From: Oscillospiraceae bacterium
GTDB taxonomy: Bacteria > Bacillota > Clostridia > Oscillospirales > CAG-272
Direction: 5' to 3'
Assembly: GCA_015063305.1 (NCBI GenBank)
Contig: SVUJ01000004.1
Coordinates: forward strand, 1-64,000
Length of the DNA: 64,000 bases
Below, in pieces: positions 37,593-48,513 of the stretch. Position numbers and translations under genes: made by a program. The notes beneath the pieces are model-generated. The model saw nothing but the letters and a program-made list of their open reading frames with translations, was not told the DNA's origin and did not search any database. How positions within the stretch are numbered: the stretch's first letter is position 1; each line of letters starts with the position of its first letter.

Positions 37593-38522
37593 ATGAAAAA
37601 GATATTTGAGCTTTTGGGGCTTAGCGGAGCCAACCCCCAGAAGACAAAAAAGCTTGTAGTTATAAGTATTTTAGTTACAGCCGCGCTTATAGTTGCTCTA
37701 TTGGCGGCCTTTGTGATAGTGCAGATAGCCGAAAAAACTCAGGACGAGCCTGTTGATGACGGGGTCGATGAGCCTCAGAATTATATCTCGGTATCGGTTT
37801 CGGCTTCGGACGTATACAAGGGAGATCTTCTTGTGGTAAACAAGAACAACCATTATGCGTTTACCGAAGATAATCTTGTGGAGATACCCACTGCGGGGAA
37901 CAAGTACGGTCTTAAAACGAGCGGAATGAAGGCTGACAAGACAGCGCTTGAAGCGCTTAACAAGATGATGGACGCCCTTTATAAAAACGTTAGCGGCGCT
38001 AACGTTGTGGTGACTACCGCATATCGCTCTGCCGATGCTCAGACCGCGCTCAATTCCTCTACACCTGCGGGGGCGAGTGATTTCCACACAGGAAGACTGT
38101 TTGAGCTGAAGGACGGAGAAAAATATCAGGGCGTTGACGAATTGGAGAAGTACGAGTGGCTTTATAAGAACGCGCACACGTATGGATTTATCGTGAGATA
38201 TCCTGCCGATACAGAGGACAAGGCGTATTCCGAAAAAACAGGTGTTGGCGATTTTGCTTACGCGTTCAGATACGTTGGTGTGGCGCACGCTACCTATATG
38301 TATAACAATAAGCTCTGTCTTGAGGAGTATATCGAGCTTCTCAGAAGCTCGTATGAGTACGGAACGGCTGAGCTGAAGTTCAAGAATTACGAGATATATT
38401 ACGTAAAGTCGGCGGGTGAGGTCACAAATATTCAAGTACCCGAGAAATATAAGTACGAGATAAGTGGAAACAACGTTGACGGTTATATCGTTACGGTAAA
38501 CCGCTCGGCAAGAGCGAGTTGA
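37593..38522 (+). CDS. M15-family (VanY-like) D-alanyl-D-alanine carboxypeptidase, membrane-anchored
   Basis: N-terminal TM; 'VVTTAYRSADAQ', 'SDFHTGRLFEL', 'KNAHTYGFIVRYP', 'YVGVAHATYMYNNKLCLEEY'. Confidence 0.83.
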   Translation: MKKIFELLGLSGANPQKTKKLVVISILVTAALIVALLAAFVIVQIAEKTQDEPVDDGVDEPQNYISVSVSASDVYKGDLLVVNKNNHYAFTEDNLVEIPTAGNKYGLKTSGMKADKTALEALNKMMDALYKNVSGANVVVTTAYRSADAQTALNSSTPAGASDFHTGRLFELKDGEKYQGVDELEKYEWLYKNAHTYGFIVRYPADTEDKAYSEKTGVGDFAYAFRYVGVAHATYMYNNKLCLEEYIELLRSSYEYGTAELKFKNYEIYYVKSAGEVTNIQVPEKYKYEISGNNVDGYIVTVNRSARAS

Positions 38523-38539
38523 TATAAAATAATAGAAAC

Positions 38540-38570
38540 ATAGGAGAGCGCAGGCTCTCCTATGTTTTTT
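38540..38570 (+). terminator. Rho-independent terminator; its 3' arm is included in the downstream duplication
   Basis: CATAGGAGAGC-GCAG-GCTCTCCTATGTTTTTT. Confidence 0.88.
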
Positions 38571-38589
38571 AAAGCAAACTTACAATATC

Positions 38590-38716
38590 AAAAGCCTCCC
38601 TTGTGTAAAGGGAGGTGGCACGGCTTGCCGTGACGGAGGGATTGTAAATAGCAAAATAACGTTAAAACAATCCCTCAGTCAACTTCGTTGACAGCTCCCT
38701 TTACACAAGGGAGCCT
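38590..38716 (+). repeat. Intergenic palindromic repeat family C, copy 1
   Basis: AAAAGCCTCCCTTGTGTAAAGGGAGG...CTCCCTTTACACAAGGGAGCCT. Confidence 0.85.
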
Positions 38717-38821
38717 CTGGTTGTAGCCGTCAGTTTATCCGTCAAGTCATTTAGAAAACTGTGCTTAAGGACATGATACACAGGCTCTCCTATGTTTTTT
38801 GTAACGCAAACTTACAATATC

Positions 38822-38948
38822 AAAAGCCTCCCTTGTGTAAAGGGAGGTGGCACGGCTTGCCGTGACGGAGGGATTGTAAATAGCAAAATAACGTTAAAAC
38901 AATCCCTCAGTCAACTTCGTTGACAGCTCCCTTTACACAAGGGAGCCT
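38822..38948 (+). repeat. Repeat family C, copy 2
   Basis: Same as 38590-38716. Confidence 0.85.
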
Positions 38949-39053
38949 CTGGTTGTAGCCGTCAGTTTATCCGTTAAGTCATTTAGAAAACTGTGCTTAA
39001 AAACATAATACACAGGCTCTCCTATGTTTCTTTGTAAAGCAAACTTACAATAT

Positions 39054-39085
39054 AAAAAGCCTTCTCCCACAGGAGAAGGCTTTTT
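39054..39085 (+). repeat. Collapsed repeat A (termini only)
   Basis: AAAAAGCCTTCTCCCACAGGAGAAGGCTTTTT: the outer arms of A without its ~90-bp interior. Confidence 0.8.
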
Positions 39086-39089
39086 ATAA

Positions 39090-39219
39090 GGCTCCCTCTG
39101 GGAGGGAGCTGTCGCAAAGCGACTGAGGGAGAAGGCGTCACAATATAATTAGCCTAAATTTCACGTCACGCGGGCTCCTTCCACCGCTATGCGGTCCCCC
39201 TTCCTCCCGGAGGAAGGCT
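39090..39219 (+). repeat. Repeat family B, copy 4
   Basis: GGCTCCCTCTGGGAGGGAGCTGTCGCAAAGCGACTGAGGGAGA...CCCGGAGGAAGGCT. Confidence 0.85.
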
Positions 39220-39250
39220 TTTGAAAAGTTGTTTGCAGAGCATATTTTTT

Positions 39251-39595
39251 CTATTCTTCCTCGCTCCATAGAGCAAAGAGTGTCAGGCTCTTCTCGGCTT
39301 GGGTATTCTCAAAATCAAATTTCTGTTTTCCCTCGCTGTCATAGTACCAGCCGTCAAAAACGTAATTCTCGCGTGTGGGCGCTTCGGGCTCCGCTACGGC
39401 ATCGCCGTAGCGGAGCTTTTGAGAGGATACCTCAGTGCCGCCTGTGGAGTCAAAGGTTATCGTGAAACCGCCCTTGGCAGACAAAAAGGGAATAAGCAGA
39501 GCCATAGCGAGAATTCCAACTATTATCATTACGTCAAGCAATTTTATCGGAATGTGCGAGGCGGCGCTGCTGAATATACTGTTTTTTGAGGACAT
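39251..39595 (-). CDS. Small single-TM protein with one InlB B-repeat-like module
   Basis: TM 'VMIIVGILAMALLIPFLSA' then 'FTITFDSTGGTEVSSQKLRYGDAVAEPEAPTRENYVFDGWYYDSEGKQKFDF...LTLFALWSEEE'. Confidence 0.8.
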   Translation of the reverse strand: MSSKNSIFSSAASHIPIKLLDVMIIVGILAMALLIPFLSAKGGFTITFDSTGGTEVSSQKLRYGDAVAEPEAPTRENYVFDGWYYDSEGKQKFDFENTQAEKSLTLFALWSEEE

Positions 39596-39600
39596 TTTTA

Positions 39601-40650
39601 TTATTTCCTTACCAAATATTTTCTCATATCTATGGCGCACGCCACAAGGATTATAAGACCCTTGATGATATACTGCATATTCGCGTCGATGCTGAGAAAT
39701 GTCAGACCGACGAATATAAGTCTGAGAAGCACGACACCCATTATAACTCCGCGTATCTTACCGATACCGCCGACAAAGGACACGCCGCCGATAACGCTTG
39801 CCGCTATGGCGTCAAGCTCGTAGTTCAGTCCTGTTGCCGCGGAGTTCGAGCCTATTCTCGCCGCCTCAATAAATCCCGTGATACCGTACATAACACCCGC
39901 AAGAACGAACACAAGGGTTATAACTCTCTTTACGTTTACTCCCGAAACGTTTGCCGCGTCGGGATTAGAGCCGACCGCAAACATATTCTTACCGAAGGCG
40001 GTCTTGTTCCAGATGAACCACATTATTGCGGTTATTATAAGGGAATACCACACAAAGTTAGGTATGGGGGTATTTCCGAGGGATAAGACACTTCCCGTTA
40101 TAAATCCCGTGTATGACGGGTCAAGTCCCGATATCGACTGTCCGTTGTTGTTGCCTATGGTGAGGTACATAAGGAGCGCGCCGTAGACTATAAGCTGTGT
40201 GGAAAGTGTTACGATAAACGGGTGCAGGTGAAATTTAGCGGTACAGAAACCGTTTATAAATCCCACCAGCGCGCCTATCGCTATCGCTATAATGAAGACC
40301 ACAACGAGCGACATCGTGGGCATATTGGGGAACATCTTGTTGGGGTATCCCGTTGCCTGAAGCAGAGATGCCGAAACACAGGCAACAAAGCCGACTATTC
40401 GTCCTGCCGAGAGGTCTGTTCCCGAGAGGATTATCGCACCCGCGATACCCAGCGCTATCGGCAGATTTGCCGCCGAGAGCGATATTATATTAACTATGGA
40501 AGGCCCTGAGAGAAAATGCGGACTTATTATCTGTATCGCAAATACCGCCGCGATAAGGAAGATATAAAGCGAGTTGTTTATAAAAAATTCCTTGCGGTAA
40601 TTTGCTCTCTGAGCCTTATCCATCTCTTTGTATCTTTGGATAAATGACAT
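39601..40650 (-). CDS. mglC: Galactose/methylgalactoside-type ABC transporter permease
   Basis: BPD_transp_2 features: 'NLPIALGIAGAIILSGTDLSAGRIVG', 'AVGSNPDAANVSGVNVKR', 'LDAIAASVIGGVSFVGGIG'. Confidence 0.9.
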   Translation of the reverse strand: MSFIQRYKEMDKAQRANYRKEFFINNSLYIFLIAAVFAIQIISPHFLSGPSIVNIISLSAANLPIALGIAGAIILSGTDLSAGRIVGFVACVSASLLQATGYPNKMFPNMPTMSLVVVFIIAIAIGALVGFINGFCTAKFHLHPFIVTLSTQLIVYGALLMYLTIGNNNGQSISGLDPSYTGFITGSVLSLGNTPIPNFVWYSLIITAIMWFIWNKTAFGKNMFAVGSNPDAANVSGVNVKRVITLVFVLAGVMYGITGFIEAARIGSNSAATGLNYELDAIAASVIGGVSFVGGIGKIRGVIMGVVLLRLIFVGLTFLSIDANMQYIIKGLIILVACAIDMRKYLVRK

Positions 40651-40671
40651 TTATAAAACCGTACCTTTCTG

Positions 40672-42171
40672 TTATACGTTTTCCGCGGCAAGGGCGAGTA
40701 TCTCTTCCTGCGTGGTGTTTGCCGCGTCTACCTCGCCGACCAGCTTTCCACCCGACATAACGCATATCCTGTCGCAGACCCCGAGCAGCTCGGGGAGCTC
40801 GCTCGACACCATAATGATAGCCTTTCCCTTAGCGGCAAGGTCAACGATAAGCTGATATATCTCGAATTTCGCGCCTACGTCGATGCCTCGCGTGGGCTCG
40901 TCAAGCATAAGGATCTCGGGCTCGGTGAGAAGCCAGCGCCCAAGTATCACCTTTTGCTGATTTCCGCCCGAAAGCGAACGTATCTGCGTTCTCTGTGACG
41001 GCGTTTTTATACGCATAGACTTTATAGCCCATTCGGTGTCCTTACGGCGGGACTTGTCGCTTAGCACAAGTCTTGCCTTTTTATACTTTTTCAGATTGGA
41101 TATCGTGGTGTTGTCGCATATATTCAGTATTCCGAAGATGCCCGTGGAGCGGCGCTCCTCGGTCAACAGGGCAAAGCCGTTTTTGATGGCCTCACGCGCG
41201 CTTCGGTTGAGTACCTCTTTTCCGTGGAGCTTTATCGTACCGCCGCTTCGCTCGGAGATGCCGAATATATTTTCTATTACCTCTGTACGTCCCGCTCCCG
41301 CAAGACCCGCAAAGCCGACTATCTCGCCCTTTTTAACGTCAAAGCTCACGTCGTCTACTATATTGTGCTTAGAGGAGAGATTTTTGACCTCAAGTATCAC
41401 CTCAGCGGGTCTGTTGGTCTTTTCGGGGAAGCGGTTTGTCAGCTCTCGTCCGACCATAAGTCTTATTATCTTGTCCATCGTGAAGCTTGAGGCTCTGTCG
41501 GTGATAACGTGAGTTCCGTCACGCATAACGGTTATATCGTCGGATATTTTCAGTATCTCCTCCATCTTATGAGATATATAGATTATTCCGCAGCCGCGCG
41601 ATTTGAGCATATCTATTATTCTGAAAAGGTGTCCGACCTCCTGCTCGGTGAGTGACGAGGTGGGCTCGTCAAGCACGATGATACGCGCGTTGTAGGACAC
41701 CGCCTTCGCTATCTCTACCATCTGGCGCTCGGCTACCGACATCTTGCTCATCACCGTTCTCGGGTCGGTAGAGATGCCGAGCTCGTCGAATATCTTTTTG
41801 GTTTTTTGATACATCTCACTCTCAGAGGTGACAAATCCAAGCTTTTTGGGATATCTGCCGAGCCAGATGTTGTCCATAACGTTTCGCTTGAGTGCCTGAT
41901 TGAGCTCCTGATGTACCATAGCTACTCCGTGCTCGAGGGCGTCCTTGGGATTTTTGAAGGACACCTCTTTTCCGTCAAGGAATATTCTGCCCCCGTTCTT
42001 TTCGTAGATGCCGAAAAGACATTTCATAAGCGTGGATTTTCCCGCACCGTTCTCGCCCATAAGGGCGTGAACGGTGCCTTCTCTTACTTCAAGGGAAACG
42101 TTGTCAAGCGCTCGTACACCGGGGAACTCCTTGCTGATATTTTCCATTTTCAATAGTATTTTGTCAGACAT
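40672..42171 (-). CDS. mglA: Sugar ABC transporter ATP-binding protein (two ABC domains)
   Basis: '[16 protein letters not shown]', '[14 protein letters not shown]', '[36 protein letters not shown]'. Confidence 0.94.
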   Translation of the reverse strand: MSDKILLKMENISKEFPGVRALDNVSLEVREGTVHALMGENGAGKSTLMKCLFGIYEKNGGRIFLDGKEVSFKNPKDALEHGVAMVHQELNQALKRNVMDNIWLGRYPKKLGFVTSESEMYQKTKKIFDELGISTDPRTVMSKMSVAERQMVEIAKAVSYNARIIVLDEPTSSLTEQEVGHLFRIIDMLKSRGCGIIYISHKMEEILKISDDITVMRDGTHVITDRASSFTMDKIIRLMVGRELTNRFPEKTNRPAEVILEVKNLSSKHNIVDDVSFDVKKGEIVGFAGLAGAGRTEVIENIFGISERSGGTIKLHGKEVLNRSAREAIKNGFALLTEERRSTGIFGILNICDNTTISNLKKYKKARLVLSDKSRRKDTEWAIKSMRIKTPSQRTQIRSLSGGNQQKVILGRWLLTEPEILMLDEPTRGIDVGAKFEIYQLIVDLAAKGKAIIMVSSELPELLGVCDRICVMSGGKLVGEVDAANTTQEEILALAAENV

Positions 42172-42214
42172 ATAATGATCCTTTCACTCGGTCCTCTGAC
42201 CTCGCTTTATATGA

Positions 42215-43288
42215 CTACTCGCCAAGATACTTGGAATAAGCTATTCTTACCTTGGCAACGTTCTGGTCGATAGTATAATCGCCCATATCGTCAAGTATCC
42301 CCTTATCGGCGCTGAGTCCGTTCTGCGCTATCTTGGTTATGGCGTCTGCCATACCCTGAGCGTCCTGCTTGATAGTACCTGTCATCTTGCCGTTTTTGAT
42401 AAGCTCACGCGCAGCGTCGGTGGCGTCTACACCGAACACGGGTATCATCTTGGAATCTCCTCCGAGGTTGTAGCCCGCAGTTCCAAGCGCCGATATCGCG
42501 CCCTCTGCCATTCCGTCGTTGTTACAGATGACCAGCTCTATCATATTTTTGTGCTTTTCGCTGTAAGATGTGAGCGCTGTGGTCATATATTCGTTTGCGG
42601 CAGAGGCAGACCACTGTCCGTTTCTGTCAACAAGATATTTGTTAGGGTTACTTGCGTCATAGAATTTGAGGGGCTTCTTGCCTGCGGCGGCGAGTACCTT
42701 GTTTGCTTCTTCCACGCTATACTGAGTTCTGTAGATAGCCTCGTTATTTCCTTCCTCTCCCTTGAAGAGTATATAGGATATCTCTCCGTCGCCGTTGAGG
42801 TCTACCTTGGAGAAATTATCGCGAAGGTATTCGCCTATCATCTCTCCCTGAAGTATTCCCGATTCCTCTGCCTTTGTTCCTACAAAGGCGCACTTATCAT
42901 AGCTGGAGATGACCGCGTCGGACACCTCACGGTTGAAGAAGATGACCGGGATATTCGCGTTCTTCGCCATTCCCACGATACCGTTCGCGGCGTCGTCAGA
43001 GCCTGTGTTTACTATATTTACTATGATGAGCTTAGCTCCCTTGGTTATAGCTGTCTGTATCTGCTCGGTCTGTGTGGTCTGGTTTCCGTTTGCGTCGTAG
43101 TTCTGGTATGAGATGCCGTTCTTGCCGAGGTCGGCATCAAGCGCACTCTTTACGCTTGAGATATAGGTGTCGCTGAAGGTGTAATAGAAAACGTGTACGT
43201 CAGCAGAGCCCTTCTGACGGTTGCAGGAAACGAAACAAGTGCAAAGCGTCAGAGTAGCCAAGATAAGGGCTATCAATTTTCTTTTCAT
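42215..43288 (-). CDS. mglB: Galactose-binding periplasmic-type lipoprotein
   Basis: Signal peptide with 'LCTCFVSC'; Peripla_BP features 'IPVIFFNREVSDAVISSYDKCAFVGTKAEESGILQGEMI'. Confidence 0.9.
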   Translation of the reverse strand: MKRKLIALILATLTLCTCFVSCNRQKGSADVHVFYYTFSDTYISSVKSALDADLGKNGISYQNYDANGNQTTQTEQIQTAITKGAKLIIVNIVNTGSDDAANGIVGMAKNANIPVIFFNREVSDAVISSYDKCAFVGTKAEESGILQGEMIGEYLRDNFSKVDLNGDGEISYILFKGEEGNNEAIYRTQYSVEEANKVLAAAGKKPLKFYDASNPNKYLVDRNGQWSASAANEYMTTALTSYSEKHKNMIELVICNNDGMAEGAISALGTAGYNLGGDSKMIPVFGVDATDAARELIKNGKMTGTIKQDAQGMADAITKIAQNGLSADKGILDDMGDYTIDQNVAKVRIAYSKYLGE

Positions 43289-43528
43289 AATAAATACTTC
43301 CTTTCCTTCCGCTTTTGCGGATATCAAAAATTTTACAGCTGTTTCAATAGATATTATTGCAGACTTCATACGCGTAAATAAGTGTGAAATTTTTACAGTT
43401 TTACTCGGCGCAAAATCGCTATTTTAATAATAATTGATATTTTTAGCACTGTTCACAAATAATTAACAAAAATAAGATAAAAAATCCTTGACAAAGGAGG
43501 GGAAAAGTGATAAATTTATATCAGTTAT

Positions 43529-43555
43529 TTAGCACTTGAAGTTGCAGAGTGCTAA
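43529..43555 (+). promoter_or_regulatory. CIRCE operator (HrcA binding site)
   Basis: TTAGCACTT-GAAGTTGCA-GAGTGCTAA, one mismatch to the TTAGCACTC-N9-GAGTGCTAA consensus; upstream of hrcA. Confidence 0.95.
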
Positions 43556-43622
43556 ATACGAGTCAAATTTATCCCTTGGCAAGGATTTTTAAACCAAGGA
43601 AAGTGCGAAAGGAGAGGCATTG

Positions 43623-44714
43623 ATGGGATCTTACGGTGACGTATTGAGCGAAAGAAAAAAGCTGATACTTAAGGCTGTTGTTGAGGCTCATATAGCGGGC
43701 GGAGAGCCTGTGGGTTCAAAGTATATAGTTCAGAATAATCTGCTTTCATGCTCATCGGCAACCATCAGAAATGAGATGGCAGAGCTTGAACAGCTCGGAT
43801 TTCTTGAGCAGCCTCACACTTCTGCGGGTCGAGTGCCAAGTGAGCTTGGATACAGATTTTACGTTGACACGCTCGTAGAGCAGTACGCCAACACCACAAG
43901 GGATATAGTTCGGATAAATCATCTGCTTAAGGCTAAGATGTCAGAGATAGACCAGATACTTGAAACGGCATCGAAGCTTGCTTCAAGCCTTACCAATTAC
44001 ACGGGTATCGCGATAAAGCCGAAGAGCACGTCGGTAACTATGGCAAAGTTTGAGCTCGTTTCTATTGACGAATTTAATTTTGCGATGGTTATGATAACTT
44101 CGGGCGGTACGGTCAAAACTAAAAAGGTAAAAAGCCCCATACCCTTTGGCGCAGAAGCGCTCACAAGGCTTTCCGAGCTGCTTAACCGAGAGGTCTGCGG
44201 CATAGGGGCGGAAATGATAAACCTTCCTATAATAATGCATCTTGAGGCAGAGATGGCGGATGATTCGTTCCTTGTAAATCCCGCGGTGAAGGCGATATAC
44301 GAGGTGATGAACGAGCTTGACGGCGGAGAGCTTAGATATTCGGGAATAAACAGGCTGCTTGATTATCCCGAGTATGCCGACACACAGCAGCTTAGCAATC
44401 TTCTCGGAACGCTTGAGGATCAGGAAGAGATACTTGAACTCGTTGCCGAGCCGCATAGGGACGATATAAACGTGCTTATCGGATCTGAAAGCCCTGTCAA
44501 GGTCATGAACAATTCGGCGTTTGTCTTTAAGCCGATAAAGAAGAATGGAAAGACGGTTGGAGTTATCGGAGTTCTTGGCCCGAGAAGAATGGATTACAAA
44601 AAGGTTCTGCGGACTATCGACGAGATAGGCGAGAGCATATCGGGAATGATAGACCCCGAAAGGGCTCTGGGCGAACCAAATAAGACGGAGGTTGATTCTG
44701 ATGGAAGAGATTAA
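43623..44714 (+). CDS. hrcA: Heat-inducible transcription repressor HrcA
   Basis: 'LSERKKLILKAVVEAHIAGGEPVGSKYI', 'SSATIRNEMAELEQLGFLEQPHTSAGRVPSELGYRFYVD'. Confidence 0.96.
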   Translation: MGSYGDVLSERKKLILKAVVEAHIAGGEPVGSKYIVQNNLLSCSSATIRNEMAELEQLGFLEQPHTSAGRVPSELGYRFYVDTLVEQYANTTRDIVRINHLLKAKMSEIDQILETASKLASSLTNYTGIAIKPKSTSVTMAKFELVSIDEFNFAMVMITSGGTVKTKKVKSPIPFGAEALTRLSELLNREVCGIGAEMINLPIIMHLEAEMADDSFLVNPAVKAIYEVMNELDGGELRYSGINRLLDYPEYADTQQLSNLLGTLEDQEEILELVAEPHRDDINVLIGSESPVKVMNNSAFVFKPIKKNGKTVGVIGVLGPRRMDYKKVLRTIDEIGESISGMIDPERALGEPNKTEVDSDGRD

Positions 44715-45318
44715 GAAGGAATTTACCGAGGATACGGCAGAGGTCGAGCAGACCGTACAGGAAGAGGCGCAGGAGAACGTGTCCGAGGAAAATACCGATG
44801 GCGCTGAGGAGCAGAAGTCCTCAAAGCAGGAAAAGAAAAAGATCAAAAAGCTTGAGTCTGAGATAGAGAAGCTCAGTGCTACTGTAGCCGAGCTTGAGGC
44901 TCAGATAGCAGAGGCTAATGATAAATATACAAGGCTCTTTGCCGAGTACGACAATTACCGCAAGAGAAGCGCAAAGGAGAGAGAGGGAATATACACCGAC
45001 GCGTACGTAGACGCCATCGGCGAGATACTTCCGATACTCGACAATATGGAAAGGGCGCTTCAATATAAGGATAACGACAGCGAGAACATAGCCCGCGGTC
45101 TTGAAATGATAATGAAGAGCTTTGTTGACACTCTCGGCAAAATGGGAGTTTCTGAGATAGAGGCTCTGGGAGCTGAGTTTGACCCCAATCTCCACAACGC
45201 GGTTATGCACGTTGATGACGAGGCATACGGCGAGAACGAGATAGTTGAGGTCTTTATGAAGGGCTACCGTAAGGGCGACAAGGTGTTAAGACACTCTATG
45301 GTAAAGGTCGCAAACTAA
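44701..45318 (+). CDS. grpE: Nucleotide exchange factor GrpE
   Basis: 'LFAEYDNYRKRSAKERE', 'ILPILDNMERAL', 'FDPNLHNAVMHVDDE', 'GYRKGDKVLRHSMVKVAN'. Confidence 0.95.
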   Translation: MEEIKKEFTEDTAEVEQTVQEEAQENVSEENTDGAEEQKSSKQEKKKIKKLESEIEKLSATVAELEAQIAEANDKYTRLFAEYDNYRKRSAKEREGIYTDAYVDAIGEILPILDNMERALQYKDNDSENIARGLEMIMKSFVDTLGKMGVSEIEALGAEFDPNLHNAVMHVDDEAYGENEIVEVFMKGYRKGDKVLRHSMVKVAN

Positions 45319-45400
45319 TAACAGTAATGATAGATAACGGTATAAACAAATGCCGTATCAAATAAAAATAATTAATAATATCCCAAAGGAGGAAATTATC

Positions 45401-47245
45401 ATGGGAAAAATAATAGGAATAGATTTAGGAACAACAAACTCTTGCGTGGCAGTTTTTGAAGGCGGCGAGCCTATAGTAATACCTAATCCCGAAGGAGCGA
45501 GAACAACTCCCTCGGTGCTTGCTTTTGCTAAGTCGGGCGAGAGAATGGTAGGTCAGGTCGCAAAGCGTCAGGCTATCACTAACCCTGACAGAACTATAAT
45601 CAGTATCAAGCGTGAGATGGGAACTAACTATAAGAAGGATATCGACGGAAAGTCGTATACCCCTCAGGAGATATCCGCAATGATACTCCAGAAGCTGAAG
45701 GCTGACGCCGAGGCTTATCTCGGAACACCCGTAACACAGGCGGTCATCACAGTTCCCGCATACTTCTCCGACGCGCAAAGACAGGCAACCAAGGACGCAG
45801 GTAAGATCGCGGGTCTTGAGGTCCTCAGAATTATAAACGAGCCTACCGCGGCTGCTCTTGCTTACGGTATGGATAAGGAAACAGACCAGAAGATAATGGT
45901 ATTCGACCTTGGCGGCGGTACTTTCGACGTATCTTTGCTTGAGATCTCCGACGGCGTTTTCGAGGTTCTCGCTACCGCAGGTAACAACCGTCTTGGCGGT
46001 GACGATTTCGACCAGAGAGTTATCGACTGGATGGCTGACAAGTTCAAGGCTGAGAACGGCGTTGACCTTCGCAACGACAAGATGGTAATGCAGCGCCTTA
46101 AGGAAGCTGCTGAGAAGGCAAAGATCGAGCTTTCGGGTATGACAAGCACAAATATCAATCTGCCCTTCATAACCGCTACAGCAAACGGTCCTCTCCACTT
46201 TGACGCGACACTTACACGCGCCGAGTTCGACAGAATAACCGCTGACCTCGTTGAGAAGACGATGGGCCCCTGCCAGCAGGTACTCAGAGATTCGGGGCTT
46301 TCCGCATCTCAGATAGATAAGGTGCTTCTCGTGGGTGGTTCTACAAGAATTCCCGCAGTTCAGGATGCTGTTAAGAAGTTTATCGGCAAAGAGCCCTTCA
46401 AGGGAATAAACCCCGATGAGTGCGTTGCTGTAGGCGCGGCTATTCAGGGCGGTGTTCTTGGCGGAGACGTTAAGGACCTTCTCCTTCTCGACGTAACACC
46501 CCTCTCGCTCGGTATAGAAACACTTGGCGGAGTTTTCAACAGAATAATCGACAGAAACACAACTATACCGGTTAAGAAGAGTCAGGTATATTCCACCGCG
46601 GCTGACGGTCAGACCTCGGTTGAGATACACGTTCTTCAGGGTGAGCGCGAGATGGCTGCATACAACACCACTCTCGGAAGATTCTCGCTCGACGGTATTC
46701 CTGCCGCTCCCCGCGGAATCCCTCAGATAGAGGTTACCTTTGATATCGACGCTAACGGTATAGTTAACGTTACCGCTATGGATAAGGGAACGGGCAAGGA
46801 GCAGCACATCACTATTACTTCTTCGACCAATATGTCGCAGGAGGAGATAGACAAGGCTGTTAAGGACGCTGAGAAGTTCGCTGAAGAGGACAAGAAGCAG
46901 AAGGAAGCGGTTGACACCAGGAACCGCGCTGATTCGATAATCTTCCAGAGCGAAAAGACTCTTGGCGAGATTGGCGATAAGCTTCCCGAGTCCGACAAGG
47001 AGGACGTAAAGGCGGCTATCGAGAAGCTCAAGGCAACTGTAAGCACAGGCGATACAGAGGCTATAAAGGCTGACACCGAGGCGCTTGAGAAGGCGTTCTA
47101 CGCGCTCTCCGAGAAGCTTTATGCTCAGCAGGGCGCGGCTCAGGGCGGCGCAGGCTTTGACGCGGGAGCTCAGGGTGACACAGCTCAGGGCGACGGAACT
47201 TACTACAACGCCGACTATGAAGATAAGACCGACGGAAATAACTGA
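45401..47245 (+). CDS. dnaK: Molecular chaperone DnaK
   Basis: '[24 protein letters not shown]', '[16 protein letters not shown]', '[13 protein letters not shown]'. Confidence 0.98.
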   Translation: MGKIIGIDLGTTNSCVAVFEGGEPIVIPNPEGARTTPSVLAFAKSGERMVGQVAKRQAITNPDRTIISIKREMGTNYKKDIDGKSYTPQEISAMILQKLKADAEAYLGTPVTQAVITVPAYFSDAQRQATKDAGKIAGLEVLRIINEPTAAALAYGMDKETDQKIMVFDLGGGTFDVSLLEISDGVFEVLATAGNNRLGGDDFDQRVIDWMADKFKAENGVDLRNDKMVMQRLKEAAEKAKIELSGMTSTNINLPFITATANGPLHFDATLTRAEFDRITADLVEKTMGPCQQVLRDSGLSASQIDKVLLVGGSTRIPAVQDAVKKFIGKEPFKGINPDECVAVGAAIQGGVLGGDVKDLLLLDVTPLSLGIETLGGVFNRIIDRNTTIPVKKSQVYSTAADGQTSVEIHVLQGEREMAAYNTTLGRFSLDGIPAAPRGIPQIEVTFDIDANGIVNVTAMDKGTGKEQHITITSSTNMSQEEIDKAVKDAEKFAEEDKKQKEAVDTRNRADSIIFQSEKTLGEIGDKLPESDKEDVKAAIEKLKATVSTGDTEAIKADTEALEKAFYALSEKLYAQQGAAQGGAGFDAGAQGDTAQGDGTYYNADYEDKTDGNN

Positions 47246-47358
47246 TCGGTAAAGCACAGGGGGAAAGGGATTTTATGCCCTTTCCCTCGTGGGCGTATAT
47301 TTTGACTTTAATTTTATCGATTTTTAGCGACCGCAAGGCGGTCTATGGGAGCTAATAT

Positions 47359-48504
47359 ATGGCGGATAAACGTGATTATTATGAGGTTCTCGGTGTTGCC
47401 CGTGAGTCTGACGACGACACGATAAAAAAGGCATACCGAAAGCTGGCTAAGAAATATCATCCCGATATGAACCCGGGCGACAAGGAAGCCGAGGCTAAGT
47501 TCAAGGAAGTGAACGAGGCATACGACGTGCTTTCCGACAGCGAAAAGAAGGCTAAATACGACCAGTTCGGTCACGCTGCCTTCGACCCTTCGGCGGGCGG
47601 CGGAGCGGGCTACGGCGGCTTTGGCGGTTTTGGTGATTTCGGGGACATAGGCGATATTTTCGGAAGCTTTTTCGGGGGCGGCTTTGGCGGCTCGTCCTCA
47701 AGACGCGCAAACGCGCCCACAAGGGGTGAGGACGTTTACGCGAGAGTGAACATAACCTTTGAGGAGGCGGTCTTCGGCGTAAAGAAGGACGTAACCTTTT
47801 CAAAGGTGCAGAAGTGTCCCGACTGCGGCGGTAACGGCGCGGCAAAGGGAACACAGCCGCAGACCTGTAAGGCGTGCGGCGGAAGCGGACAGAAGAGAGT
47901 TACTCAAAGACTTGGCGGTATGGCGTTTCAGTCTACGGTGACCTGTAACGAGTGCCGCGGAACGGGAAAGATAATAAAAGACCCCTGCCAGAATTGCCGT
48001 GGCACGGGATATATCAAGATAAACAAAAAGCTTGCCGTTTCCATACCTGCGGGTATTGATGACGGAGAGCGCATCGCGCTTCGCGCGCAGGGCTGTGACG
48101 GAAGAAACGGAGGTCCTGCGGGGGATCTTGTTATAACCGTTTCGGTCAGAAAGCACAATATTTTTGAGCGCGATGGGTATAATCTGTACTGTGAAGTGCC
48201 CTTGACTGTTGCCGAGGCAACGCTTGGCGCTGAGATAGACGTGCCCACGCTTGAGGGAAATCAGAAATTTACCATTCCCGAGGGAACACAGCAGGGAACG
48301 TCGTTTACTCTTCGTCAGAAGGGTGTTCCTTACGTGAACAATTCCTCGCGCCGCGGTGATATAATATTTACCGTAAACGTAGAGATACCGAGGGGACTTA
48401 ACGAAAAGCAACGAGAGAAGATGCGCGAGTTTGCCGACGCCTGCGGCGAGAGCAACTACTCCAAGAAGAGCGGATTTTTCAAGCGTATGTTTGACAAGAA
48501 ATAA
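47359..48504 (+). CDS. dnaJ: Molecular chaperone DnaJ
   Basis: '[38 protein letters not shown]', Gly-rich region, four CxxCxGxG zinc motifs. Confidence 0.98.
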   Translation: MADKRDYYEVLGVARESDDDTIKKAYRKLAKKYHPDMNPGDKEAEAKFKEVNEAYDVLSDSEKKAKYDQFGHAAFDPSAGGGAGYGGFGGFGDFGDIGDIFGSFFGGGFGGSSSRRANAPTRGEDVYARVNITFEEAVFGVKKDVTFSKVQKCPDCGGNGAAKGTQPQTCKACGGSGQKRVTQRLGGMAFQSTVTCNECRGTGKIIKDPCQNCRGTGYIKINKKLAVSIPAGIDDGERIALRAQGCDGRNGGPAGDLVITVSVRKHNIFERDGYNLYCEVPLTVAEATLGAEIDVPTLEGNQKFTIPEGTQQGTSFTLRQKGVPYVNNSSRRGDIIFTVNVEIPRGLNEKQREKMREFADACGESNYSKKSGFFKRMFDKK

Positions 48505-48513
48505 GGTGGGATT

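Larger units (their letters stand above)
38551..39057. repeat. Tandem duplication, ~230-bp unit (two full units plus a partial third)
   Basis: 'caggctctcctatgtttt...aaacttacaatat' begins at 38551, 38781 and 39013; the first two units are nearly identical. Confidence 0.93.

Noticed and set aside
45425-47257. 610-aa ORF antisense to dnaK, and other long antisense ORFs (5728-6579, 11249-12526, 13758-14822, 25070-26359, 35398-36615, 50011-51333, 57514-58458)
   Set aside because: Fully overlap strongly recognised genes, have low-complexity Leu/Ser/Val/Arg-rich translations and no family motifs. Treated as codon-bias shadows.
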